A stretch of 64,000 nucleotides of DNA from JACDER01 sp036394915 (GTDB lineage Bacteria; Actinomycetota; Thermoleophilia; Gaiellales; Gaiellaceae), in contig DASWEE010000036.1 in assembly GCA_036394915.1 (NCBI GenBank), positions 1 to 64,000 of the forward strand. The letters run 5' to 3'. Below the pieces are notes generated by a model. The model searched no databases, was not told where the DNA came from, and worked only from the letters and a program-made list of their open reading frames with translations. Positions 16,261-24,854 of this stretch are shown here, piece by piece. Position 1 is the first letter of the stretch. Every line of letters starts with the position of its first letter. Both the position numbers and the translations under genes were made by a program.

Positions 16261-16716
16261 CTAGCGCTTGAACTGCATGTCGTGCCAGCTTGGTACGGGC
16301 AGCAGCTCCAGTAACGCCCGGTCGCCGCGCGGATCGCGGTAGCCGAAGTCGGCGCGGTTGTCGTCCCAGGAGACCTCGAGCAGCCCTTCCTTGACCCGGT
16401 GGTCGAGCCAGGCGCCGCGGAAGACGAGCTTTCGCAGCCAGTAGACGAGCGATTCCCCGCGGGCGAGCGAGACGTGCTCCCAGTGACGCACGAGGTAGCG
16501 CCCGAGCCCGCTCCGCGGCTCCGCAATCCGGCCGTCCGAGGCGAGCTCGACGAGGTCGGCGGTCTCGTCCTCGTCGAGGTCGTTGTCGTGGACGAGGCCC
16601 AGGGTGACCGCCGCGGCAGTCACTCGCTGCTCGAAGTCGTAGCCGTTGAAGGCGAAGCGATGCCCCAGGAACTCGACGATGTATTCGTCGCCCGAGGTGT
16701 AGTCAACCTGGCCCAC
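16261..16716 (-). CDS. Hypothetical protein, 151 aa
   Basis: I do not recognise the family. From GTG 16716 the soluble, acidic protein has conserved-looking blocks FLGHRFAFNGYDFEQRV, LVHDNDLDEDETADLVELA and a C-terminal WHDMQFKR. The start is supported by a TATCCT box 6 nt upstream, which overlaps the -10 box of the divergent gene at 16740. Confidence 0.65.
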   Translation of the reverse strand: MGQVDYTSGDEYIVEFLGHRFAFNGYDFEQRVTAAAVTLGLVHDNDLDEDETADLVELASDGRIAEPRSGLGRYLVRHWEHVSLARGESLVYWLRKLVFRGAWLDHRVKEGLLEVSWDDNRADFGYRDPRGDRALLELLPVPSWHDMQFKR

Positions 16717-16722
16717 GCCGAG

Positions 16723-16728
16723 AGGATA
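16723..16728 (-). promoter_or_regulatory. -10 box of 16261-16716
   Basis: TATCCT on the minus strand ends 6 nt before GTG 16716 and overlaps the plus-strand box at 16727-16732. Confidence 0.5.
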
Positions 16729-16732
16729 GCCT
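16727..16732 (+). promoter_or_regulatory. -10 box of 16740-16943
   Basis: TAGCCT ends 7 nt before ATG 16740; overlaps the opposing box at 16723-16728. Confidence 0.5.
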
Positions 16733-16739
16733 GCCTCAA

Positions 16740-16943
16740 ATGCGAGTCTCGCTGCTGTTCGGATCGGCCTTGGCCTCGCTTGCACTCGTCGCCCTGGCGA
16801 GTGTCCTCTTCGATCTCTCCTTCGAGCGCGCGGTGCTGCTTGCGCCGGTGATCGTGCTGTCGGTCGGTGCCGCGGCCGGGCTGCTCGTGCTCTGGGGCAA
16901 GGCCGCGCTCGAGCCGCTCCGAGCCCGCTCGCGCCGCCGCTAA
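16740..16943 (+). CDS. Small membrane protein, 67 aa
   Basis: Two hydrophobic helices (VSLLFGSALASLALVALASVLF and VLLAPVIVLSVGAAAGLLVLW) and a strongly basic tail (PLRARSRRR). No family recognised. It lies 36 bp upstream of recJ on the same strand, so the two may be cotranscribed, though a functional link is not evident. Confidence 0.6.
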   Translation: MRVSLLFGSALASLALVALASVLFDLSFERAVLLAPVIVLSVGAAAGLLVLWGKAALEPLRARSRRR

Positions 16944-16978
16944 TCCGTCCGACTCGACCCGTAGCTTGGGTTGTCCTG

Positions 16979-18832
16979 ATGAACTGGACGATCCACCCCT
17001 GCGCACCCGACCGGACGGCTGACATCGCCGGGGCGCTGGGCGTGAGCGAGGTGACCGCGAGCGTGCTCGTGCGGCGCGGATACGGCGACGTCGAGGCGGC
17101 CCGCTCCTTCCTCGCGGGGGAGCCTCCCGGGCACGATCCCTTCCTGCTCGGCGACATGGAGGTCGCCTGCAAGCGGATCCGGGCGGCGATCGCGAAGGGC
17201 ACGCGGATCTGCGTCCACGGCGACTACGACGCCGACGGGATCTGCGCGACCGCGCTCGCGCTCCTGATCCTGCGCGAGCTCGGTGCCGACGTGGGCTGGC
17301 ACCTGCCGAGCCGGTTCGAGGAGGGCTACGGGGTCCAGCCCGAGACGCTGCGGCAGCTGGCGGAGGAGGGATACGGGCTCGTCCTCACCGTCGACTGCGG
17401 GATCACGGCAGTCTCGGCCGTCGAGGAGGCCGGTCGGCTCGGCCTCGAGGTGATCGTGACCGACCACCACCGGCCGGGGGACAACCTGCCGTCGTGTCCG
17501 ATCGTGGCCACGCGGCCGTCCGAGTACCCATTCCCGGAGCTGTGCGGCACGGGCGTCGTCTACAAGCTCGGCCAGGCGCTGCTCGGGCCGGAGTCGGAGG
17601 CGCTCAGCCGCCATGCCGACCTGGTCGCGCTCGCGACGATCGCGGACGTCGTCCCGCTCGTCGACGAGAATCGTGCGCTTGCGATCGCGGGGCTGCGCGG
17701 GCTCGCCCGGACGCAGAAACTGGGCTTGCGCGCGCTCATGCGCGCCGCGCACGTCGATCCCGCGGCCCTCGACTCGGGAGCGGTTGGCTTCCGGCTCGCG
17801 CCGAGGATCAACGCGGCGGGGCGGCTCGGCCATCCGGGCTCCGCGCTCGAGCTGCTGCTGACGGACGACAAGCAGGTGGCGGCGCGGCTCGCCGACGAGC
17901 TCGAGCAGCTGAACCGCGATCGGCAGACGGTCGAGGACCGGATCCTGCGCGAGGCGGTCGCACAGGTGGAGGAGTGGCCCGAGCCGAAGCGCCTGCGCCG
18001 CGCGTACGTGCTCGCGGACGAAGGTTGGCACGAGGGTGTGATCGGGATCGTCGCCTCGCGGCTCGTCGAGCGCTACCACCGTCCGGTGGTGATGATCGCC
18101 GCAGGCGAGCGCGAGTGGAAGGGCTCCGGCCGGTCGATTCCCGCCTTCGACTTGCACGCGGGCCTGGCGGCGTGTGCCGAGCACCTGGAGCGTTTCGGCG
18201 GACACCGTGCTGCCGCAGGGCTGTCGCTGCGGCTCGAGAGCGTGGAGGCGTTCGCGGCTGCGTTCGCAGACCACGCGGCCGCGGTTCTCGGCGACGACGA
18301 CCTGCAGCGGGTCACGCGGATCGACGCAATCGTCCCGCGCGGCACTCCGCTCACGCTCGAGCTCTGCCAGGAGCTGGCGCGGCTGGCTCCGTTCGGGCTC
18401 GGCAACCCGAACGTGACCCTGCTCGCCCCGGCGTGTGAGCTCGTCGAGCTGGCCACGGTGGGGGAGGGGAAGCACCTTCGCTTCCGCGTCCGCGGCGAGG
18501 CCGGCTCCGAGAGCGGCGCGATTGCGTTCGGCATGGGGCGCGAGCTCGGCCGCTTCCGGCGCGAGGGCCGCTACGACATCGTCTTCCGGCTGCAGGCGAA
18601 CCACTGGAACGGGACGGTTGCGCCGCAGCTCGTCGTCCAGCGGATCCTCGACTCGCCCGACGACTACCTCCGGCTCGTCGCCCGCTTCGAGCACGAGTGG
18701 CGCAATCCCTCTCCCGACGTCGCGCGGGTGCTGGCCGAGCTGGACGTGGACAGGGGCGGGAAGAGGCATCTGCTCGAATCGGAGGCGTTCCGCGAGCTGC
18801 TCGAGCGCCGCTACCTCGCCGAAGCCGCCTAG
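16979..18832 (+). CDS. recJ: Single-stranded-DNA-specific exonuclease RecJ
   Basis: A 617-residue DHH-superfamily 5'-3' exonuclease of recombination and mismatch repair. The DHH catalytic motifs are HGDYDADGICA, LTVDCGITA, VTDHHRPG and, in DHHA1, RFGGHRAAAGLSL; the C-terminal OB domain follows (PFGLGNPNVTLL onwards). Length is typical. Start ATG 16979 is where family similarity (WTIHPC...) begins. The location near ruvCAB groups recombination functions. Confidence 0.95.
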   Translation: MNWTIHPCAPDRTADIAGALGVSEVTASVLVRRGYGDVEAARSFLAGEPPGHDPFLLGDMEVACKRIRAAIAKGTRICVHGDYDADGICATALALLILRELGADVGWHLPSRFEEGYGVQPETLRQLAEEGYGLVLTVDCGITAVSAVEEAGRLGLEVIVTDHHRPGDNLPSCPIVATRPSEYPFPELCGTGVVYKLGQALLGPESEALSRHADLVALATIADVVPLVDENRALAIAGLRGLARTQKLGLRALMRAAHVDPAALDSGAVGFRLAPRINAAGRLGHPGSALELLLTDDKQVAARLADELEQLNRDRQTVEDRILREAVAQVEEWPEPKRLRRAYVLADEGWHEGVIGIVASRLVERYHRPVVMIAAGEREWKGSGRSIPAFDLHAGLAACAEHLERFGGHRAAAGLSLRLESVEAFAAAFADHAAAVLGDDDLQRVTRIDAIVPRGTPLTLELCQELARLAPFGLGNPNVTLLAPACELVELATVGEGKHLRFRVRGEAGSESGAIAFGMGRELGRFRREGRYDIVFRLQANHWNGTVAPQLVVQRILDSPDDYLRLVARFEHEWRNPSPDVARVLAELDVDRGGKRHLLESEAFRELLERRYLAEAA

Positions 18833-18877
18833 CCCGTACCGACGTTTCGCGTAGCCCCTCGCGGGCAGGAGGGACAC

Positions 18878-19024
18878 ATGCGACGGCGAACCGATACGCC
18901 CATGCGTTTCTGGCGCCGCAGGAAGAGCCGCCAAGTGGCGAACCTCGCTCAGCTGCTGATCGAGCTGGAGCAGCTCGCTCACGGCGGTCGCGGTCACCGT
19001 CGGCGCGCATCACTCCACTTCTAG
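18878..19024 (+). CDS. Small arginine-rich protein, 48 aa
   Basis: ATG 18878 has an excellent ribosome-binding site (AGGAGGG five bases upstream) and opens 48 codons: MRRRTDTPMRFWRRRKSR, then an amphipathic leucine-rich helix (VANLAQLLIELEQLAHGG) and a basic end. It fills most of the recJ-rel gap. No homologue recognised; the strong ribosome-binding site in a genome that often omits one is the main support. Confidence 0.4.
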   Translation: MRRRTDTPMRFWRRRKSRQVANLAQLLIELEQLAHGGRGHRRRASLHF

Positions 19025-19057
19025 ATCACTTCCGAAGGGATCCTCAGAGGCCCGGAG

Positions 19058-19063
19058 TACACT
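19058..19063 (+). promoter_or_regulatory. -10 box of rel
   Basis: TACACT ends 6 nt before GTG 19070. Confidence 0.5.
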
Positions 19064-19069
19064 TTCCGT

Positions 19070-21274
19070 GTGGCGGTTGTCGAGTCATCCGAGCGTCATC
19101 AGGACCTCGTCGACGAGCTGATCCGGGACGTCGAAGAGTACATCCAGGACGCCGATCGCGAGCTTCTTGCCCGCGCGTTCCACTTTGCCGCAAAGGCGCA
19201 CGAGGGCCAGCAGCGGGCCTCCGGCGAGGAGTTCATCCAGCATCCGTTCGGCGTCGCCAGGATCTGCGCCGAGCTCCATCTGGACGAAGAGGCCGTCGCG
19301 GCCGCGCTCCTCCACGACGTGGTCGAGGACACCGAGACACAGATCGAAGAGGTGCAGGCGGAGTTCGGGCCGGAGGTCGCCCAGCTCGTCGAGGGCGTCA
19401 CCAAGCTGACGGGAATCAGCTTCCAGAGCCGCGAGCAGGCCGAGGCGGAGAACTACCGGAAGATGGTGATGGCGATGGCCGAGGACCCGCGGGTGATCCT
19501 GATCAAGCTCGCGGACCGGATGCACAACATGCGTACGGCCGAGTTCTGGGGCAAGCAGAAGCAGATGCAGAAGGCGAGGGAGACGCTCGAGGTCTACGCG
19601 CCGCTTGCTCATCGCCTCGGCATCCATACCGTCAAATGGGAGCTCGAGGATCTCGCGTTCGAGCGGCTGCACCCGCGCAAGTACGACGAGATCAACGCCA
19701 TGGTGGCCGAGCGCCGCGCCGAGCGCGAGGAGCGCGTGGGCGAGGCGTCCGGCACGCTCCAGCAGGAGCTCGACAAGGTCGACATCCCCGTCGAGATCTC
19801 CGGGCGCGCGAAGCACTTCTACTCGATCTACGAGAAGATGGCGAAGCGCGGCCGCGAGTTCAACGAGATCTACGACCTGACCGCGATGCGCGTGATCGTG
19901 CAGCGCGACGGGGAGGAAGGGATCCGGGACTGCTACGGCGCCCTGGGCCTGATCCACTCGCTCTGGAAGCCGATGCCCGGCCGCTTCAAGGACTACATCG
20001 CGATGCCGAAGCTGAACCGGTACCGCGCGCTGCACACGACCGTGATCGGCCCGGAAGGGATGCCGCTCGAGATCCAGGTGCGGACGCGGCGCATGCATCT
20101 CGAGGCCGAGTACGGGATCGCGGCTCACTGGGTCTATAAGCGCCGGCGGGGGGCGAAGGTCGACGAGGCCTGGGAGGCGTGGGTCAAGCAGGTGATGGAC
20201 TGGCACACCGAGGAGACCGACCCGCTGGAGTTCATGAAGACCTTCCGCACGGATCTCTTCAGCGACGAGGTCTACGTGTTCACGCCCAAGGGCGACCTGA
20301 AGACGCTCCCTTCCGGCTCGACGCCGATCGACTTCGCCTACGCCGTCCACACCGACGTCGGCCACCGTACGGTCGGCGCCAAGGTCAACGGCCGCATCGT
20401 TCCGCTCCACTACCGGCTGAAGAGCGGCGAGTTCGTCGAGATCCTGACCGCGAAGAAGGGCCGCGGGCCCTCCCGCGACTGGATGAAGGTCGCCGCGTCC
20501 TCGCGCGCCCGCAACAAGATCCGCCAGTGGTTCTTGCGCGAGACCCGCGGCGAGACCGAGCAGAAGGGGCGCGAGTCGCTGGAGAACGCGCTCAAGGGCC
20601 AGAACCTCCCCTACCGCAAGCTGGCGGGATCGGCACTGCTCGCCCAGGTGATCCGCGAGACCGGCTTCAAGAAGGCCGAGGACTTCTACCTCGCCCTCGG
20701 CTCGGGGAAGCTGCCGGTCAGCCAGATCGTCAACAAGGTGCTCCAGCGGCTGAAGACGACGGGGGTCGCCGTGGAAGCCACGATCCCGCTCAAGGCGCCG
20801 AAGGCGCGCGACACGGTCGCGAGCGAGAGCTTCGGGATCACGGTCCAGGGCGTCGAGGACGTCCTCGTCCGGCTGGCGAAGTGCTGCACGCCGGTCCCCG
20901 GTGACGAGATCGTCGGCTACATCTCGCTCGGCAAGGGGATCACGATCCACCGCGAGGACTGCCCGAACGTGAAGGCGCTGCGGAAGAACCCCGAGCGCTT
21001 CACCCCGGTCGACTGGGACGGCGACGCGTCGAAGAGCTTCCGCGTCCAGATCGCGGTCGACGCCTGGGACCGGTCGAGGCTGCTCGAGGACGTCGCCCGC
21101 ACGTTCGCCGAGTACGGCGCGAACATCGTCTCGTACGGCGGCGTGGTCGAGGATCAGCTGGCCAAGAACTGGTACACGGCCGAGGTCGGCGACATCAAGA
21201 GCCTGCGCGGGCTCCTGACTGCGCTGCGGAACGTCGAAGCGGTCTTCGACGCGTACCGCGTCACACCCTCTTGA
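19070..21274 (+). CDS. relA: Bifunctional (p)ppGpp synthetase/hydrolase Rel
   Basis: A 734-residue RelA/SpoT homologue that makes and degrades the stringent-response alarmone. Order: HD hydrolase domain with an intact HD pair (LLHDVVEDT, residues ~85) and HxxxR..HNMRT, synthetase domain (NEIYDLTAMRVIV, YRALHTTVIGPEG), TGS domain (VYVFTPKGDLKTLP, ~400) and a C-terminal zinc-finger/ACT region (AKCCTPVPGDEIVGY, then IAVDAWDRSRLLEDVA). Both activities look preserved. GTG 19070 follows a -10 box. It overlaps the next gene (TTGA). Confidence 0.97.
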   Translation: MAVVESSERHQDLVDELIRDVEEYIQDADRELLARAFHFAAKAHEGQQRASGEEFIQHPFGVARICAELHLDEEAVAAALLHDVVEDTETQIEEVQAEFGPEVAQLVEGVTKLTGISFQSREQAEAENYRKMVMAMAEDPRVILIKLADRMHNMRTAEFWGKQKQMQKARETLEVYAPLAHRLGIHTVKWELEDLAFERLHPRKYDEINAMVAERRAEREERVGEASGTLQQELDKVDIPVEISGRAKHFYSIYEKMAKRGREFNEIYDLTAMRVIVQRDGEEGIRDCYGALGLIHSLWKPMPGRFKDYIAMPKLNRYRALHTTVIGPEGMPLEIQVRTRRMHLEAEYGIAAHWVYKRRRGAKVDEAWEAWVKQVMDWHTEETDPLEFMKTFRTDLFSDEVYVFTPKGDLKTLPSGSTPIDFAYAVHTDVGHRTVGAKVNGRIVPLHYRLKSGEFVEILTAKKGRGPSRDWMKVAASSRARNKIRQWFLRETRGETEQKGRESLENALKGQNLPYRKLAGSALLAQVIRETGFKKAEDFYLALGSGKLPVSQIVNKVLQRLKTTGVAVEATIPLKAPKARDTVASESFGITVQGVEDVLVRLAKCCTPVPGDEIVGYISLGKGITIHREDCPNVKALRKNPERFTPVDWDGDASKSFRVQIAVDAWDRSRLLEDVARTFAEYGANIVSYGGVVEDQLAKNWYTAEVGDIKSLRGLLTALRNVEAVFDAYRVTPS

Positions 21275-22029
21275 GGGTCAACGAGATCGCGGCACGGGGC
21301 TACGGAAACGCCGCCGAAGTCTACGAGCGAGCCCGGCCCGGCTACGCCGCGGATGCCGTCGCCTGGGTCTGCGAGCGGCTCGGGATCGGGGCCGGGAGGA
21401 CGGTGCTCGATCTCGGCGCCGGCACCGGGAAGCTGACCCGTGACCTCGTCTCGACGGGAGCGCGGCTGATCGCGGTCGAGCCGGTCGAGGAGATGCTGGC
21501 GAAGCTCGTCGAGGTCGTTCCCGGCGTCGAGGCGCTGGCGGGAACCGCGGAGCAGCTTCCCCTGGCGGGTACGAGCGTCGACGCCGTCGTCTCTGCGCAG
21601 GCGTTCCACTGGTTCAAGGCCGACCAGGCGCTTCCCGAGATCCACCGCGTCCTGCGACCGGGCGGCGCGATCGCCCTCCTCTGGAACAGCCGCGACCTCA
21701 GCGATCCGATCCAGGAGCGAATCGACGCCGTCCTGGAGCCCGTTCGGGGCCCCGTCGAGCGCTGCTGGCACCAACAGGCGAAGGCGGATACTGCGCTGGA
21801 GGGGTCGCCCCTGTTCGGCCCAGTCGAACATCGGACCTGGCCCGGCGAGCAGCGCGTCACCATCGAGGAACTGCTCGAGGTCGTCGCGTCCAGGAGCTAC
21901 GTCGCGAGCCTCGAGGAGCCCGAGCGCCGGGAGGTCCTCGACAGCACGCGCGAGACCGTCGCCGGGGAGAGCGAGCCGATCTTGCTGCGCTACGACGTCG
22001 ACGTCTTCGTCGCCGACCGCGCGCCGTGA
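21271..22029 (+). CDS. Class I SAM-dependent methyltransferase
   Basis: A 252-residue protein with the SAM-binding motif VLDLGAGTGKLTRDLVSTG (~45-60), acidic EPVEEML, and the motif LRPGGAIALLWNSRD of the UbiE/Methyltransf_11 type. The N-terminus (FGNAAEVYERARPGY-like) is typical of small-molecule methyltransferases. It starts with TTG overlapping the rel stop; the substrate is unknown. Confidence 0.85.
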   Translation: MRVNEIAARGYGNAAEVYERARPGYAADAVAWVCERLGIGAGRTVLDLGAGTGKLTRDLVSTGARLIAVEPVEEMLAKLVEVVPGVEALAGTAEQLPLAGTSVDAVVSAQAFHWFKADQALPEIHRVLRPGGAIALLWNSRDLSDPIQERIDAVLEPVRGPVERCWHQQAKADTALEGSPLFGPVEHRTWPGEQRVTIEELLEVVASRSYVASLEEPERREVLDSTRETVAGESEPILLRYDVDVFVADRAP

Positions 22030-23063
22030 TGAAAGCCGCGCTCCTCGTCCTCGCGCTTGCCGCGGCGCTGGCCCTTCCCGCGGCGTCGGGCTCGGCGCTG
22101 GCCGCGAAGCCGCGCACGGTCGTGACGGGCGGCCCGATCCAGGCCTTCGCCATGGACGGGAACCGGATCGCGTGGATCGCCGGGGTGTGCCAGACCGTTC
22201 GGGTCAGGCGCGTGAACGGCGGGAAACCCGCCGTCGTCGGCGACGGGAAGCTGACGGAGTGTGACAACCGGGGCACGCCGTCCGTCGCGCTCGCGGGCAC
22301 GCGCGTTCTCTGGACGAACCTGACCTTCGGCAACTTCACCTACACCTACGTGAGGACGCGTGCGGTCGGAGAAAAGGCCCGTCCGAAGCAGATCGATTAC
22401 ATCGTCCACCAGAACGACCTCGACGGCGACTACTTGACGGCGATGGCCGGCGACGCGGGCACGCTCGCCTACACCGACCTCGTGGTGTCGGGACGGACGC
22501 TTCCCAGCGACGAGGACGTCTACTTCGCCGATCGGGGGACGGTCAGGCGCGTGGTCGGGCGTGAGCGAAAGATCATGCGCGGGACGACGCCGCCGTTCCG
22601 GATCGCGGTCGCCTCGGGCCGGGTCGCAGTCGTGCCCGCCGACCGCTCGGAGGGCCAGTCGGTGGCGCTCAGGGGAGCGCTGAACGGGATCGTCGAAGTG
22701 CGCGACCTGACCGGAAACGTCATCTCGCACTTCACCCCGGTCGGCCGGGTCCGGGCGATTGCTCTCACCGGGACCTATGCGGCCGTGCTCGTGAGCGGCC
22801 GCGTCGAGCGATACAAGCTTCCTTCGGGAACGCTCACGGGGGCGACTCCGGTTCCGGGCGCCGCTCCCGAGCTCGACGCCTCGGGCAGGACGGTGATCCT
22901 GCGGGTCGGGAAGACGATCAAGGCGCTCGACACCGCCTCCGGCAGCCTGAAGACGGTAGCGACCGCCTCCGCCACGCCCATCGGTCTTTCGATCGAAGGG
23001 CGGGTTGTCGCGTGGGCCGAGAACCTCCACCAGGGCGGTCGCATCCGCACGATGAAGCTCTAG
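22029..23063 (+). CDS. Secreted beta-propeller-like hypothetical protein
   Basis: A signal peptide (MKAALLVLALAAALALPAASGSALA) is followed by repeating strand patterns (AFAMDGNRIAWIAG, VALAGTRVLWTN, IAVASGRVAVVPAD, IALTGTYAAVLVSGRVERY, GLSIEGRVVAWAE) in which a G-x-R-V-A-W motif recurs roughly every 40-60 residues, consistent with a WD-like beta-propeller. Likely exported. ATG overlaps the methyltransferase stop (TGATG). Confidence 0.75.
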   Translation: MKAALLVLALAAALALPAASGSALAAKPRTVVTGGPIQAFAMDGNRIAWIAGVCQTVRVRRVNGGKPAVVGDGKLTECDNRGTPSVALAGTRVLWTNLTFGNFTYTYVRTRAVGEKARPKQIDYIVHQNDLDGDYLTAMAGDAGTLAYTDLVVSGRTLPSDEDVYFADRGTVRRVVGRERKIMRGTTPPFRIAVASGRVAVVPADRSEGQSVALRGALNGIVEVRDLTGNVISHFTPVGRVRAIALTGTYAAVLVSGRVERYKLPSGTLTGATPVPGAAPELDASGRTVILRVGKTIKALDTASGSLKTVATASATPIGLSIEGRVVAWAENLHQGGRIRTMKL

Positions 23064-23066
23064 ACT
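23061..23066 (+). promoter_or_regulatory. -10 box of 23074-23493
   Basis: TAGACT, which contains the stop of the previous gene, ends 7 nt before ATG 23074. Confidence 0.5.
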
Positions 23067-23073
23067 GGCGCCG

Positions 23074-23493
23074 ATGAAGACACGAATCGCCCTCGCGCTC
23101 GGAGCCGGCGTCCTCGGCCTGGCGGTGTCGCTTCCCGCCCTGTCGGCGCCGCCCAAGGCGGTCAACCTGATTGCGACGCCGCGGGTGAAGTCGATGCTGC
23201 GCGCGGCCTTCATCCTCAAGCACCACCAGTACAGCCAGCGGCGGATCAAGGGGCCGCTGAAGGGGACGACCTACTACGGCCGTTACGGCCGAACCGAGTA
23301 CGCCTTCTCGGTCTTCTCGGTCCCGCGCACGGGGACGACCGACCAGCCGGAGCTGTTCAAGCGCGCCGTCAACGGGATCTTCCGCGACCTCGGGGATACG
23401 GGCGGCGAGATCTGCAAGCGGGACGTCCCGCTCGCCCTGATCAAGGTATGGCGCCTGAAGCACAGCTCGCCGGGCTGCTTTGTCGCTCCTTAA
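23074..23493 (+). CDS. Secreted hypothetical protein, 139 aa
   Basis: A signal peptide (MKTRIALALGAGVLGLAVSLPALSA) precedes a small basic domain with two cysteines (GGEICKRDVP, SSPGCFVAP) that could form a disulfide. No family recognised. Its stop codon (23491-23493) directly abuts the stop of the convergent collagen-like gene (23494), leaving no intergenic base. Confidence 0.65.
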   Translation: MKTRIALALGAGVLGLAVSLPALSAPPKAVNLIATPRVKSMLRAAFILKHHQYSQRRIKGPLKGTTYYGRYGRTEYAFSVFSVPRTGTTDQPELFKRAVNGIFRDLGDTGGEICKRDVPLALIKVWRLKHSSPGCFVAP

Positions 23494-24048
23494 CTAGGGG
23501 CACATCACCTCTAGGTGGAAGGACCGGTCGGCCGGGGCGATACCCGACGGCGTCTGCAGGAACCTGGTGAGCACGATCACCGTGCTTCCGTTCGTCGACG
23601 AGTTGGCGATGCCCTGCGGCGTGGCGGGGTTCGGCGTTCCCGTCTTGTGCCCGCCGGGGGCAGCGACCGCCGCGCAATCGTCGACGTTGCGGTTGAACGT
23701 GACGACGTACTCGCCGATGACGTTGTGCTGGACTCCGGTGGCGCCGCTTCCCTTGTAGAGCGTCCCGTCGCTGTCGACGACTGCGAAAAGCGGTGCCGCA
23801 CCCGCCGGCCCCTGTGGGCCCTGCGCTCCTTGCGGTCCCTGCGGGCCCTGTTCGCCCGTCGGCCCCCGTTGGCCTCTGGGGCCTCTGGGGCCGCGCTTGC
23901 AGTGACAGGCCGCGACGGCTTTGGCGTGCCCGGCCGTCGCGCGAGGCGACTTGGCCCCACTGCTTCCGTTCAGCAATCCGCCGGCCATCGCGGTACCGGC
24001 TGCCGCAGCCGCAACGAGCACGAGCCCGGCCATGATGAGACGACGCAT
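23494..24048 (-). CDS. Secreted collagen-like protein
   Basis: A 184-residue protein: signal peptide (MRRLIMAGLVLVAAAAAGTAMA), a Cys-containing linker (AACHCKRG), then about twelve Gly-X-Y triplets (GPRGPRGQRGPTGEQGPQ continuing to GPAGAAP), then a globular C-terminal domain with paired cysteines (DDCAAV, EVMCP). Bacterial collagen-like proteins form trimeric triple helices on the surface; here the collagen part is short. ATG 24048 has GGGAGG upstream. Also called 'collagen triple helix repeat' proteins in related genomes. Confidence 0.8.
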   Translation of the reverse strand: MRRLIMAGLVLVAAAAAGTAMAGGLLNGSSGAKSPRATAGHAKAVAACHCKRGPRGPRGQRGPTGEQGPQGPQGAQGPQGPAGAAPLFAVVDSDGTLYKGSGATGVQHNVIGEYVVTFNRNVDDCAAVAAPGGHKTGTPNPATPQGIANSSTNGSTVIVLTRFLQTPSGIAPADRSFHLEVMCP

Positions 24049-24112
24049 CGTTCTACCTCCCGCTTGGTGGACCCCGCTACGAACTCACGTCGGCCTGCGA
24101 ATGTCAAGGAGC

Positions 24113-24403
24113 TCATGGGTTGCAATAGGGCGAGATCAGCGTCGCGACGCGCCGTGCGAACACCGGATCGTCGGTCGAGAGCTCGAGCTCCGCGACCGTC
24201 CGCTCCTGGAACTGGACCGGAACCTCCGTCCCGTCTGCCTTGCGTCCGGCGCTCACGAGCCTACCGTCGGCGAAGCGGATCGCGATGTAGGAGAAGCGGT
24301 CGTGCAGCGCCGCCACCACCGCTCGCAGGACGGCGTCGGCCTCGCCGCCTCGGTTCAGGATCCGCTCGACCGCCTCGAGCGCTCCACGCTGCGCGTCATC
24401 CAA
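24113..24403 (-). CDS. Small GAF-like protein, 96 aa
   Basis: It starts with TTG 24403 overlapping the stop of the thioesterase gene. The sequence VERILNRGGEADAVLRAVVAALHDRFSYIAIRF and EVPVQFQERTVAELEL resembles the first half of a GAF domain, the ligand-sensing fold. The protein ends early (YCNP), so it may be a minimal or divergent member. Function unknown. Confidence 0.5.
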   Translation of the reverse strand: MDDAQRGALEAVERILNRGGEADAVLRAVVAALHDRFSYIAIRFADGRLVSAGRKADGTEVPVQFQERTVAELELSTDDPVFARRVATLISPYCNP

Positions 24404-24854
24404 GCTCGAGGTCGTCCCCCTCGAATGCGCGCATGATCTGCTTGAACTCGTCCGAGATCGGACGGGCGCGGCGCTCTTCGAGGTCGACGAGCACGAGTGC
24501 CTGGCTCGCGGTCACCATCAGGACGTCGTCGTCCACGCGGTAGGCGGCACATTCGTACGTCGCGCTCGTGCGCCCGATCCGCGCCAAGCGGACGAACACC
24601 TCGAGCAGGTCGTCGAATCGCGCGGGGGCGAAGTACTCGACGTTCGATGCCCGCATCACGAGCTCGTGCCGCTCGTCGATTCGCAACAGCCCGAGATGAC
24701 GGTGGTACTCGACCCGTGCGAGGTCGAAGTAGGGCAGATAGCGCCCGTAGTAGACGATCCCCTGGGCGTCCGTGTCGGAGAACCCGACCCGGGTGAGCGC
24801 CGAGTACTTGAAGGGTGGCTTCCGGTCCGTCACCCGGCCGAGCTCGAGCATCAT
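24396..24854 (-). CDS. Acyl-CoA thioesterase (4HBT, YbgC-like)
   Basis: A 152-residue hot-dog fold protein with the 4HBT active-site motif FSDTDAQGIVYYGRYLPYFDLARVEY (catalytic Asp in DTDAQG) and SNVEYFAPARFDDLLEV. It hydrolyses short or aromatic acyl-CoA esters. ATG 24854 overlaps the stop of the upstream peptidase gene; its own stop overlaps the small GAF-like gene, so three genes form one coupled minus-strand operon. Confidence 0.85.
   Translation of the reverse strand: MMLELGRVTDRKPPFKYSALTRVGFSDTDAQGIVYYGRYLPYFDLARVEYHRHLGLLRIDERHELVMRASNVEYFAPARFDDLLEVFVRLARIGRTSATYECAAYRVDDDVLMVTASQALVLVDLEERRARPISDEFKQIMRAFEGDDLELG

Noticed and set aside
16940..18997. Long minus-strand frame opposite recJ, and similar ones opposite rel, ccmF, the large cyclase and glgP
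   Set aside because: Shadows typical of high-GC genes; no domains or starts.
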